Origin: Myceligenerans pegani
GTDB lineage: Bacteria; Actinomycetota; Actinomycetes; Actinomycetales; Cellulomonadaceae
Assembly: GCF_014892515.1 (NCBI RefSeq)
Contig: NZ_JADBGR010000101.1
Span: forward strand, 1 to 64,000
Length of the DNA: 64,000 nucleotides
Direction: 5' to 3'
Shown here: piece by piece, positions 8,228 through 15,296 of the stretch
How positions within the stretch are numbered: the stretch's first letter is position 1
Layout of the letters: the number at the start of each line of letters is the position of its first letter
Made by a program: the position numbers and the translations under genes
Notes under the pieces: generated by a model
Told to the model about the DNA's origin: nothing
The model's input: only the letters and a program-made list of their open reading frames with translations
The model's database searches: none

Positions 8228-8336
8228 GGGGTCGTTCCCCCAGTCCGGGCGTGGTTACTCGCTGGGGCGTCGGTTCTCGCCTGGGCATCCGTCCCCCGAT
8301 GGACCGTCGTTTCCCCGCTGGGGCGTCGTTTGGGGC
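8222..8336. repeat. Degenerate tandem repeat, about six 18-20 bp units
   Basis: Units resembling CGCTGGGGCGTCGTTT follow one another from the end of the DUF6912 gene: a clear copy near 8260, a diverged one near 8280, another near 8300 and a near-perfect copy near 8317-8333. It fills the gap between two converging genes. Confidence 0.55.
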
Positions 8337-8365
8337 ACTGCTCGCCGGTCTGCCGCACGCAACGC

Positions 8366-9751
8366 CTACCCACGCATCCGCTCGGGGAGGGCGATCCATG
8401 GGGATTCCTCACCGTCGGCCGAGGTCCTGGCCCGCACCATCCGGCGCACCTCGTCCGCGAGCGCGCCGAACGCCGCCCGGACAGGGGACCGCGGGGCGCA
8501 CTCGGAGAGCGCCCGGCCGCACCGCAAGCCCGCGTCCAGGCCGGCCGGGTCGTCGGGCACCACGTGCGGGTCGACCCCGGCGAACCTGGCCAGCGCGGCC
8601 CGGACGGATGTGCGCGGGTTGGCTCCGACGGCCGCCGCGCGGACGCGGTTGACCACGACGAGGCGATCCGGGGTCACGGGTGCGGGAACGGCGGCCAGGT
8701 CGTCGAGACCGCGCACGAGACGCTGCAGACCGATCGGGTCTCCGCCGCCGACGACGACCACGACGTCGGCGGCGGCAAGGGCCCCGAGGGTCGCCGCGTT
8801 GCGCTGCGGAGCCCGCGTGTCGTAGGAGAGGAGCTCATCGGTCTCCAGGACCGGGCCGGTGTCCACCACGGTCCAGTCGGCCAGGTCACGCGAGCGTTCC
8901 CACACCGCGTCGAGCGCCGCCCCGGACAGTTCGGCCCACCGTGCGGGGCGCCCGATCCCACCGAGGACGCGCACGCCGGGGAGCGCCACGGGCGCGTAGC
9001 GGGCGAGGGTCTCGACGTCAAGCGGCCCCATTCCCGCTGCGCGGACGGCCCCGGCAAGTCCTGCCGAGTCGTCGAGCATCCCGAGACGAGGGGCGATGCA
9101 GGGGCCGTACGTGTCGGCGTCCACCAGCAGGACCTGCTCGCCGGCACCGCCGCGCAGGGCGCGGGGACCGTGGTGGCCGGCCTTTCCCAGAAGACCGCCC
9201 CGACCGGCCGCCTCGCCACGGCTCCGCTTTCCCGGCGCGCCCGTGACGGGTGGGCCGGCGGCGAGCGCGACGGCGAGTTCGATGGCGGTGGTGGTCCGCC
9301 CGGGCGCGCCGACCGGCCCCCACACCGCAACGAGCCGGCCCTTGCCTGCCGCAGTGGCGGGTGGCTCGGACGCCTCGGGCGCCACCGTGGGCGGACGCGC
9401 GGTCTCGTCGCGGACGACGGAGATCAGGTCGGTCAGCGAACGCGCCATGCCGTCGACGCCGATCGCGGCGAGCCGGTCCGTGCTGGCCTCGGGCGCGTCG
9501 TCGAGGGCGATCACGCGAACCCCTGCCTGGTGCATCCGCGCGACCGCCTCCCGCCCGAGGCCGGGCAGGGTCGCCGAGACGACCGCGGTCCTGCCCGATC
9601 CGGCCTCGGCGGCGGCGAGAAGTTCGGTGAGGTCGGCGCACCGGCGGGTGACGGTCGTGCTCGAGCCCGCCGCGCCGAGCCTCCGCACGACGTCCGCCTC
9701 ACCAGGCCCCAGCACCGCGCACAGCACGGTGATCGCGACCCCGCCCGTCAT
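8366..9751 (-). CDS. CpaE/ParA-like P-loop ATPase
   Basis: 461 residues. An N-terminal receiver-like part (about 1-115) precedes a MinD/ParA-type ATPase domain with WGPVGAPGRTTTAIELA as a variant Walker A, QVLLVDADTYGP, and DWTVVDTGPVLETDELLS. The usual lysine of the P-loop is arginine (GAPGRTTT), as often seen in this actinobacterial subgroup. CpaE proteins place Flp/Tad pili, but no pilus genes follow here. Its start overlaps the stop of the SAF gene by ATGA, so the two are coupled. An arginine- and glycine-rich insert (about 185-215) is species-specific. ATP use and partner are unproven. Confidence 0.78.
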   Translation of the reverse strand: MTGGVAITVLCAVLGPGEADVVRRLGAAGSSTTVTRRCADLTELLAAAEAGSGRTAVVSATLPGLGREAVARMHQAGVRVIALDDAPEASTDRLAAIGVDGMARSLTDLISVVRDETARPPTVAPEASEPPATAAGKGRLVAVWGPVGAPGRTTTAIELAVALAAGPPVTGAPGKRSRGEAAGRGGLLGKAGHHGPRALRGGAGEQVLLVDADTYGPCIAPRLGMLDDSAGLAGAVRAAGMGPLDVETLARYAPVALPGVRVLGGIGRPARWAELSGAALDAVWERSRDLADWTVVDTGPVLETDELLSYDTRAPQRNAATLGALAAADVVVVVGGGDPIGLQRLVRGLDDLAAVPAPVTPDRLVVVNRVRAAAVGANPRTSVRAALARFAGVDPHVVPDDPAGLDAGLRCGRALSECAPRSPVRAAFGALADEVRRMVRARTSADGEESPWIALPERMRG

Positions 9752-10437
9752 CGGACCGCTCCCCCGACGGGCACGACGGCGAGACTTCCCGGCTCGGCCA
9801 GCGCCGCGAGCACGCGGGGCAGGGCGTTCTCCTCCACCAGGACGTGCAGTGTCGTCGTACCCGCCACCACGAGGGCGCCGTCGGGTACCTCGACCTGTTC
9901 GATCACGACTCCCTCGGCGAGGGTGCCGGGCTCTGCGCCGGAGCCGGCCGACGACCTGGCCGGTGTGCCTCCGGGAGCCGCCCCGGATCCGCCGTCGGGC
10001 ACGAACCAGAGGTCGGCGACCGCCCCGGGCCGGATGCGCTCGGAGACGCCGCCGGGGACGGGGATGGTGACGGAACGCATCGTGCTGCCGTTGCCGAGCC
10101 CCGATCGGGGAACCAGCTCACCGTCCGCCACCACGCGCTGGGCGACCAGACCGGACGGCAGCTCCTCGTCGGCACGGAGGTACGGGTCGACGCCGGAGCT
10201 CAGCCGGACGTCCACGACGCGGAGTGCGTCCCGCGTGACGGGCTGGCCGGGTGTCAGCGCGCCGTCGGCGACGAACACGGGTACTGTTCGGCCCGCGGAC
10301 GCGACCAGCCAGGAACCGAGCGCGACGGACAGCGCGACGAGCACGACACCCGCCAGCAGTCGCGGATCTCGCCAGCCGGGCGGCCGCAGCCTGACGGCGA
10401 CTCGGCTCTCTCTCGGTGCGGCCGGTGCGTCGATCAT
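9748..10437 (-). CDS. SAF domain protein (CpaB/RcpC-like)
   Basis: 229 residues. One membrane helix near residues 30-50 (LLAGVVLVALSVALGSWLVA) is followed by an SAF domain (VPVFVADGALTPGQPVTRDALRV) and a C-terminal part typical of Flp pilus assembly CpaB-like proteins. The ATG at 10437 has GGAGAGGAA upstream and was preferred over the longer open frame. Translationally coupled with the downstream CpaE-like ATPase. A role at the inner face of the envelope with that ATPase is likely; without secretin or pilin genes it cannot be called a pilus system. Confidence 0.8.
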   Translation of the reverse strand: MIDAPAAPRESRVAVRLRPPGWRDPRLLAGVVLVALSVALGSWLVASAGRTVPVFVADGALTPGQPVTRDALRVVDVRLSSGVDPYLRADEELPSGLVAQRVVADGELVPRSGLGNGSTMRSVTIPVPGGVSERIRPGAVADLWFVPDGGSGAAPGGTPARSSAGSGAEPGTLAEGVVIEQVEVPDGALVVAGTTTLHVLVEENALPRVLAALAEPGSLAVVPVGGAVR

Positions 10438-10529
10438 GTAGTTCCTCTCCGTGCTCGGATCGAAGGCGGTGAACGTCCCCCAGACATGGTGAGCGAACCT
10501 CCGGGATCTGGCATCCGATGAACTCTTCC

Positions 10530-10538
10530 TGTGGATAA
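10530..10538 (-). other. Perfect DnaA-box match
   Basis: TGTGGATAA, whose complement is TTATCCACA, matches the classical DnaA box. It lies in the divergent region between the SAF gene and the small HTH gene. A second box-like site, TGTGGACAA, is at 17039-17047. They are isolated, so not an origin. Confidence 0.4.
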
Positions 10539-10585
10539 CTGTGAATTTCCGCGCTCTCGTCCGGGACCTGTGCCATAGTGGTGTC

Positions 10586-10795
10586 ATGGATAAGCGGTTT
10601 CTCTCTCTGGCTGACGTGGTCGAGACCTTGAACATCTCCATGGCCCAGGGCTACGCACTCGTACGCACCGGTGACCTGCCGGCCATCCAGGTGGGCCCGA
10701 AGAAGGTCTGGCGCATCGAGGCGGCGGAACTCGAGTCCTACATCGAGCGGCAGTACGCCAAGAGCCGTGAGCGTCTCAAGGCCGGCGAGGGCTGA
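10586..10795 (+). CDS. Small helix-turn-helix (excisionase/MerR-like) DNA-binding protein
   Basis: 69 residues. The winged-HTH pattern is clear: FLSLADVVETLNISMAQGYALVRTGDLPAIQVG, then KKVWRIEAAELESYIERQY. This single-domain HTH_17-type protein resembles BldC-like regulators that bind DNA as arrays. The ATG at 10586 lies 6 bases after CATAGT (10574-10579), a typical leaderless arrangement. A strong terminator follows at 10823-10856, so it is monocistronic. It is divergent from the SAF-ATPase operon and may regulate it. Not part of a visible mobile element. Confidence 0.85.
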   Translation: MDKRFLSLADVVETLNISMAQGYALVRTGDLPAIQVGPKKVWRIEAAELESYIERQYAKSRERLKAGEG

Positions 10796-10822
10796 ACCTC
10801 ACAGCCAGCAGCACGAACCGAT

Positions 10823-10856
10823 GAGGCGGCCCATCCGATCCGGGATGGGCCGCCTC
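10823..10856 (+). terminator. Strong hairpin terminator after the HTH gene
   Basis: A perfect 14-bp stem (GAGGCGGCCCATCC / GGATGGGCCGCCTC) with a 6-base loop begins 28 bases after the stop, followed by TCGT. Confidence 0.8.
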
Positions 10857-10965
10857 TCGTCGTACCCGGGTCCGGTTCGTACCTGGCCCGTCCGCGCCCG
10901 GCCCCGCTCGCGTCAGGGTCCCGTTCGCACGAGGTTCTGCGCGCGCGAGGGTTCCCTCCTCGGAG

Positions 10966-11538
10966 TCAGGAAGCCATTCCGGGCGGGGCGTGGCTCACGC
11001 ACAGGAGGGCGGAGAACGGCACCACCCGCCTCCTGCCGCGGTTCCCGTCGAGGGTGTCCAGGTCGAGGTGATCGGCACCCACCCGGGCGACGCGGCCTCG
11101 GTACACGTTCCCGCGAGTCCGGACGAGCACGGTACGCCGGTCCCGCTGCAGGTCTCGGAGCAGGGTCGTGATCCCGAGCTCTCGCCGGGCAGCCGGGGCC
11201 GAGCCGGACTCCAGCCCTGAGACGCCGTCGATCGCAGCCAGCGGCACCAGGTGCCGCTCCGGGGCCCGCGTCACGCCGTCCAGGACGAGCCACGCCTCCG
11301 CCACCTCCCGGACCGCTCCCCGCACCGGTTCGCCGTCCGGGAGGTCGAGGACGACCGGTGCACCCGTCGCGGCCCGGAGGCGGTCCGCGAGATCGATCGT
11401 CGCGTGTTCCGCGCGGGTCAGCTCCGCGACCATGGCATCCGATTCGGCGGCGTCCTGCGCATCGGCGAGGGCGTCGAGGTCCGCGGCGAGATCTGACCAG
11501 CGAGCATCCGATGTGTCCACGGACCTACTCTCCATCAT
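10966..11538 (-). CDS. Conserved protein of unknown function, Sm/SH3-like barrel repeats
   Basis: 190 residues from the tandem ATG at 11538/11535. After a helical acidic N-terminus (DLDALADAQDAAESDAMVAEL) two similar small beta-barrel-like stretches appear: VVLDLPDGEPVRGAVREVAEAWLVLDG and VLVRTRGNVYRGRVARVGADHLDLDTL. Both follow the Lsm/SH3 rhythm of a strand, glycine, then strand, and resemble each other. This suggests a nucleic-acid- or peptide-binding role, but I do not recognise a named family. The gene is divergent from the LysM gene across an unusually AT-rich gap (11539-11662). Confidence 0.65.
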   Translation of the reverse strand: MMESRSVDTSDARWSDLAADLDALADAQDAAESDAMVAELTRAEHATIDLADRLRAATGAPVVLDLPDGEPVRGAVREVAEAWLVLDGVTRAPERHLVPLAAIDGVSGLESGSAPAARRELGITTLLRDLQRDRRTVLVRTRGNVYRGRVARVGADHLDLDTLDGNRGRRRVVPFSALLCVSHAPPGMAS

Positions 11539-11662
11539 CCACAGCCCCTCCGCCCATCGGTGGACGACAGTCGCGATCCGATGTTTAATAACAGCATCAA
11601 AAGGCACTCATGAGACGTAGATTCAGGCGTTGACCCGTTCTCAGGGCGACAGGGGGTTCTTC

Positions 11663-12586
11663 ATGGCGGTGACAGAGATAGATGCGCGGTCGGGTCCGAA
11701 TCCGATCGCGCTCGCGACCATCGCGCTCGGGGCGGCGGCTGCGGCGATCCTGCTGGCGACACGCACGATGCGGCTGTGGCACGAGGGGGCGGGCACGGTC
11801 GACCGGGTCGTCGAGCTGTCGATCGAGGCCGGAGCCACGGTCTGCGCGGCATGGATCGCGCTGGGCGCCGTCGTCGGTCTGCTGTACGCGGTGATCCGCT
11901 GCGCCGGCCGGGACTGGCACGCCGGGCGAGCGTTCCTCGCCCGCTGCGCACCGCGCATCGTGCGCCGGATGGCCGGTGTGGTCGTGACGGCGGGCGTGGG
12001 CGTCGCGATCGCGGCGCCGAGTGCGTTCGCGTCACCGGCCGCGGGTACGGAGCGGGACGGGGACGCACCGTCCGGCGTGGTGCTCGATCTCGGCTGGCAG
12101 CCGACGCCGGACGCCTCGGCCGGCGGCGTCATCGGCAGCGACAGCGGTGCGGATGCGGCAGACCTGGCCGGGCCGAGTGCGCTGGCGTCCGGTACCGGGG
12201 GCGAGAGTGCCGGTGGCCCGACGACCAGTCGGCGCGGCGACGACGGATCCGCCACCCACGGATCCGCCACCCACGGATCCGATCGGTCCAGGGATCCCGA
12301 GCGCACGCGCCAGGTCGACCGGAAGGCGCGCGCCGGAGCCCCGCGGGACACCGATGTTCCGGTCGTCGTGGAGCGAGGCGACACGCTCTGGTCGATCGCC
12401 GCCGAACACCTTCGGCCGGGCGGGGCGTCGCCCGGCGCGGGCGCGCTGCCGGCGGCTCGTGTGGCGCGCGAGGTGGCCGCGTGGCACGCCGCGAACCGCG
12501 AGGCGATCGGCCCCGACCCCGACCTCATCCGGCCCGGAACGGTGCTGCACGCACCGGACGCGCGACCCGTGGGAGCCCGACGATGA
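11663..12586 (+). CDS. LysM domain membrane protein
   Basis: 307 residues. Two membrane helices near the N-terminus (PIALATIALGAAAAAILLA; TVCAAWIALGAVVGLLYAVI), a third hydrophobic stretch (MAGVVVTAGVGVAIAAPSAF), a long low-complexity linker, and a C-terminal LysM domain (VVVERGDTLWSIAAEHL ... NREAIGPDPDLIRPGTVLHAP). LysM binds peptidoglycan, so it is probably an envelope-anchored protein. A short direct repeat of GGATCCGCCACCCAC lies in the linker near 12247-12281. AGGGGG precedes the ATG at 11663. Its stop overlaps the next gene by ATGA. Confidence 0.85.
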   Translation: MAVTEIDARSGPNPIALATIALGAAAAAILLATRTMRLWHEGAGTVDRVVELSIEAGATVCAAWIALGAVVGLLYAVIRCAGRDWHAGRAFLARCAPRIVRRMAGVVVTAGVGVAIAAPSAFASPAAGTERDGDAPSGVVLDLGWQPTPDASAGGVIGSDSGADAADLAGPSALASGTGGESAGGPTTSRRGDDGSATHGSATHGSDRSRDPERTRQVDRKARAGAPRDTDVPVVVERGDTLWSIAAEHLRPGGASPGAGALPAARVAREVAAWHAANREAIGPDPDLIRPGTVLHAPDARPVGARR

Positions 12587-13119
12587 CAGCGGTCACCGAG
12601 CCGACGAAGCCGATACGCACCCGCGGTGTGCCCCAGCCGGGCCGGGCCGGCCGGCCCGCCGCCCAGGAACCCCGGCGCAGCCTGCGCAAGATCCAGCTCG
12701 GCGGTTCCGACCCGAGCATCGCGCGCGCGACCGAGCTGCTGAGCCAGATCGACGAGCACCGCGAACCGGAGCCGCAGCCGGAGCTGCCCGACCCCACCGC
12801 GCTCGTCTGCCGCGTCGCCCGGGCCGCCATCGAGGTGCTCCGCGGTGAACGCCCCGCCAGCCAGCTCGCACGCTGGACCACCGCGCAGGTCTACGACCAG
12901 CTCGTGGCACGCGAGCGCCTCCTGAGCGGCACACGGGCCGGCCGGCCGCGACCCGTCGCGCCGCGGGTCGGCGTCCGCCGGGTGCGCCTCGTCCGGCTCG
13001 GCACGGCGTCGGCCGAGGCCACGGTCGTGCTGCACGACGGCGAACGGGTGCGCGCCGCGGCCGTCCGGCTGGAGGGAAGGCGGGGCACCTGGAAAGTGAC
13101 CTGCCTCGAACTCGGCTGA
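12583..13119 (+). CDS. Rv3235 family protein
   Basis: 178 residues. After a disordered basic-proline start, the conserved core ALVCRVARAAIEVLRGERPASQLARWTTAQVYDQL is seen, followed by RVGVRRVRLVRLG and the closing GRRGTWKVTCLELG. This is the uncharacterised actinobacterial Rv3235 family, often found close to LysM proteins and secA. It overlaps the LysM stop (ATGA), so both are coupled. Function unknown. The stop is followed after 4 bases by the ECF-type promoter of the next operon. Confidence 0.85.
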   Translation: MTAVTEPTKPIRTRGVPQPGRAGRPAAQEPRRSLRKIQLGGSDPSIARATELLSQIDEHREPEPQPELPDPTALVCRVARAAIEVLRGERPASQLARWTTAQVYDQLVARERLLSGTRAGRPRPVAPRVGVRRVRLVRLGTASAEATVVLHDGERVRAAAVRLEGRRGTWKVTCLELG

Positions 13120-13123
13120 CCAT

Positions 13124-13152
13124 TGAACCGCCACGCCCCCTCACCCGTAGTC
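13124..13152 (+). promoter_or_regulatory. ECF-type promoter for yceI-sigma-anti-sigma
   Basis: TGAACC (13124-13129), 16-base spacer, CGTAGTC (13146-13152). This resembles the recalled SigL consensus of mycobacteria (TGAACC-N16/17-CGT). It lies 49 bases before the yceI start. Since the operon contains a SigL-like sigma factor, autoregulation is the simplest reading. Confidence 0.65.
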
Positions 13153-13200
13153 AGGGGCAGAGGGCGGCATCGGGCCGGCCCGCGAACGAGAGGGGCGAGC

Positions 13201-13884
13201 GTGCGCACAGGGACGAAGGTGGCGATCGGCGTCGGAGCGGCTGTGGTCGCGGTCGGTGTGGTGGCGGGGATCTACGGACCCGGCCTGTACGCGGACTGGG
13301 CGAGCGAGGCGGCGGACGACGAGCCGACGCTCGAGGCGTCGATGGAAGCACTCTCGGACACCGAGGCCGTCGAGGGCACGTGGACGGTGGGCGACGGGTC
13401 GTTCGCCGGCTACCGCGTCGACGAGGTTCTGCAGGGCGCCGACGTGACGGTCACGGGTCGCACGGAGGAGGTCACCGGCGACGTGACGGTCGCGGACGGC
13501 GCGATCACGGCCGCCGGCATCGAGGTCGACATGGCCAGCGTGGCGACCGACGAGGCCCGTCGCGACGAGTACTTCCGGGACCAGGCGATGGAGGTCGGCA
13601 CCTATCCCACGGCGCTCTTCGAGCTGACCGCCCCGGCCGAGCTCGAGCCCGGCGCCACGGCGGTCGAGCTGACGGGCGACCTTACGATCCACGGCGTCAC
13701 CCAGCCGGCCACCGTCGAGGCGGAGGTCGCGGGAGACGCGGCCGGCGGCGGCCCCGTCCAGGTCATCGGAAGCGTGCCGATCACGTTCGCCGATTTCGGC
13801 GTCGAGGCCCCGGATCTCGGGTTCGTGTCGGTGGAGGACGAGGGCAGCATCGAGTTCTCGCTGCAGCTCGAGTCCGAGCGGTAG
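13201..13884 (+). CDS. Membrane-anchored YceI family protein
   Basis: 227 residues from the GTG at 13201 (AGAGGGG just upstream). One N-terminal membrane helix (VAIGVGAAVVAVGVVAGIY) is followed by a YceI lipocalin-like domain: GTWTVGDGSFAGYRVDE, GDVTVADGAITAAGIEVDM, RRDEYFRDQAMEVGTYPTALF and LTGDLTIHGVTQPATVE. YceI proteins bind isoprenoid-type lipids in the envelope. It is the first gene behind the ECF-type promoter and precedes the sigma/anti-sigma pair by 45 bases, so it is the likely main output of that regulator. Confidence 0.9.
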   Translation: MRTGTKVAIGVGAAVVAVGVVAGIYGPGLYADWASEAADDEPTLEASMEALSDTEAVEGTWTVGDGSFAGYRVDEVLQGADVTVTGRTEEVTGDVTVADGAITAAGIEVDMASVATDEARRDEYFRDQAMEVGTYPTALFELTAPAELEPGATAVELTGDLTIHGVTQPATVEAEVAGDAAGGGPVQVIGSVPITFADFGVEAPDLGFVSVEDEGSIEFSLQLESER

Positions 13885-13929
13885 GACGTCCGGCGGACAA
13901 CGGGACCGTGACCGGGAGAGGATGAGCCC

Positions 13930-14433
13930 GTGGGTGCGGAGGACGAGCTCCTCGAGGCGGTGCACGACTCGCATGCCGACGCGCTGTACCGGTATGTCGT
14001 GCGCCGCACGGGTGACGAGGAGGAGGCACGCGACGTCGTGCAGGAGACGCTGCTGCGCGCGTGGCGGCACCCGGAGGTACTCGAACGCTCCGAGGAGTCG
14101 GTACGCGCCTGGTTGTTCACGGTCGCGCGGAACCTCGTCGTCGACCACCTGCGCAGCGCGCGCCGCACCCGCGAGCACGCCACCGGTCACCTGCCCGATC
14201 GTGAGGAGCGCGACAGGACCCAGGCGGTGCTCGACTCGTGGCTCGTCGCCGACGCCCTGCTGTCGCTCTCACCGGACCATCGGGCGGTCGTCGTGGGCGC
14301 GTACTACGGCGGCCGCTCGGTGGCCGAGCTCGCCACCGAGCTGGGCATCCCGCCCGGGACGGTGAAATCACGCCTGCACTACGGGTTGCGCGCGCTACGC
14401 CTGACACTGCAGGAGAAGGGAGTCACGTCATGA
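13930..14433 (+). CDS. ECF RNA polymerase sigma factor, SigL-like
   Basis: 167 residues, minimal ECF size. Region 2: DALYRYVVRRTGDEEEARDVVQETLLRAW and SVRAWLFTVARNLVVDHLRS; region 4: LSLSPDHRAVVVGAYYGGRSVAELATELG and GTVKSRLHYGLRALR. The GTG at 13930 follows GAGAGG. Its end overlaps the anti-sigma gene (ATGATGA), giving translational coupling. The gene order sigma then membrane zinc-finger anti-sigma resembles mycobacterial sigL-rslA. The trigger is unknown but envelope or redox related by analogy. Confidence 0.92.
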   Translation: MGAEDELLEAVHDSHADALYRYVVRRTGDEEEARDVVQETLLRAWRHPEVLERSEESVRAWLFTVARNLVVDHLRSARRTREHATGHLPDREERDRTQAVLDSWLVADALLSLSPDHRAVVVGAYYGGRSVAELATELGIPPGTVKSRLHYGLRALRLTLQEKGVTS

Positions 14434-15251
14434 TGCCGGGGCCGGAGAGGAACGGGGGCGACCGCTACGCCGAGTGGGACGCGGCCTACGTGCTCGGTGC
14501 CCTGAGCCCGAGTGACAGGCACGCCTACGAGCGCCATCTGGCCGAGTGCGACATGTGCCGCACCGCGGTGGCCGAGCTCGCCGGTATGCCGGGACTCCTG
14601 GGCACCGTGCCCGCCGCGCAGGCGGAAGCGCTCGGCACGGAGGCACCCGGCGCCACGGCTCCGTCCGACGGCTTCCCGACTGCGGCTCACGACGCCGGCC
14701 ATGACGGCGGCCCCGCGACCGTCGTCCCGCTCGCGAGCCTGGCCCGCGCGGCGCGCCGGTCGCGCTTCCGGCGGCGAGCACTGACCGCGGTGGCCGCATC
14801 GGTCCTCGTGGTCGCGGGGGCGGTCGGCGGGTCCGTCCTGACGGGCGTCGGCCCGCTCGGGACGCCGGGCGGCGCAGACACGACACCGCCGGTCACCGCC
14901 GCGAACGCCCGGACCGTCGAGCTGCTCCCCGTGGGCGAGGCGGACATGCGCGCCCGGGTGGTCGTCACGCCCACGGACTGGGGAACGAAGTTCCAGTGGT
15001 CCTGCCACTACCCTCCCCGGCCCGGACAGGACCAGGCACCCGGCGGGTACGACGCGCCGCAGGAGCCGATCGAGTACGAGCTGGTGCTGGTCGGGCGTGA
15101 CGGCGCGCGCACCGTCGCGGCGACGTGGACGTGGTCCGGCGGCACGACGACGGGCCTGGACGCCTCGTCGGCAGTGCCCGTGACGGACATGGACCGCATC
15201 GAGATCACGCTGGGCGGACAGGAGGAGGCCCTCGCCGCGGCGACCCTGTGA
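14430..15251 (+). CDS. Zinc-finger transmembrane anti-sigma factor
   Basis: 273 residues. The N-terminal zinc anti-sigma domain has HLAECDMC (HxxxCxxC) after AYVLGALSPSDRHAYE. One membrane helix near 110-135 (ALTAVAASVLVVAGAVGGSVL) leads to an outside RskA-like domain that includes WGTKFQWSCHYPP. It should hold the preceding sigma factor at the membrane until an envelope signal triggers release. GGAGAAGGGA precedes the tandem ATG. A bidirectional terminator follows. The family call is firm, the signal unknown. Confidence 0.9.
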   Translation: MMPGPERNGGDRYAEWDAAYVLGALSPSDRHAYERHLAECDMCRTAVAELAGMPGLLGTVPAAQAEALGTEAPGATAPSDGFPTAAHDAGHDGGPATVVPLASLARAARRSRFRRRALTAVAASVLVVAGAVGGSVLTGVGPLGTPGGADTTPPVTAANARTVELLPVGEADMRARVVVTPTDWGTKFQWSCHYPPRPGQDQAPGGYDAPQEPIEYELVLVGRDGARTVAATWTWSGGTTTGLDASSAVPVTDMDRIEITLGGQEEALAAATL

Positions 15252-15264
15252 CCGCGGAGCCCGT

Positions 15265-15290
15265 GCCCGGGGCGTTCGATCGCCCCGGGC
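15265..15290. terminator. Bidirectional hairpin terminator
   Basis: Perfect 10-bp stem GCCCGGGGCG / CGCCCCGGGC with a 6-base loop between the anti-sigma gene (+) and the kinase fusion gene (-), which converge. Confidence 0.75.
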
Positions 15291-15296
15291 AGGGCG

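Noticed and set aside
8366-10437. Full Flp/Tad pilus locus
   Set aside because: Only CpaE-like and CpaB-like genes are found; secretion ATPase, TadB/C, pilin and peptidase are missing.
12247-12281. Three GGATCC-containing direct repeats in the LysM gene
   Set aside because: In-frame repetition in a disordered linker; not a mobile element or site.
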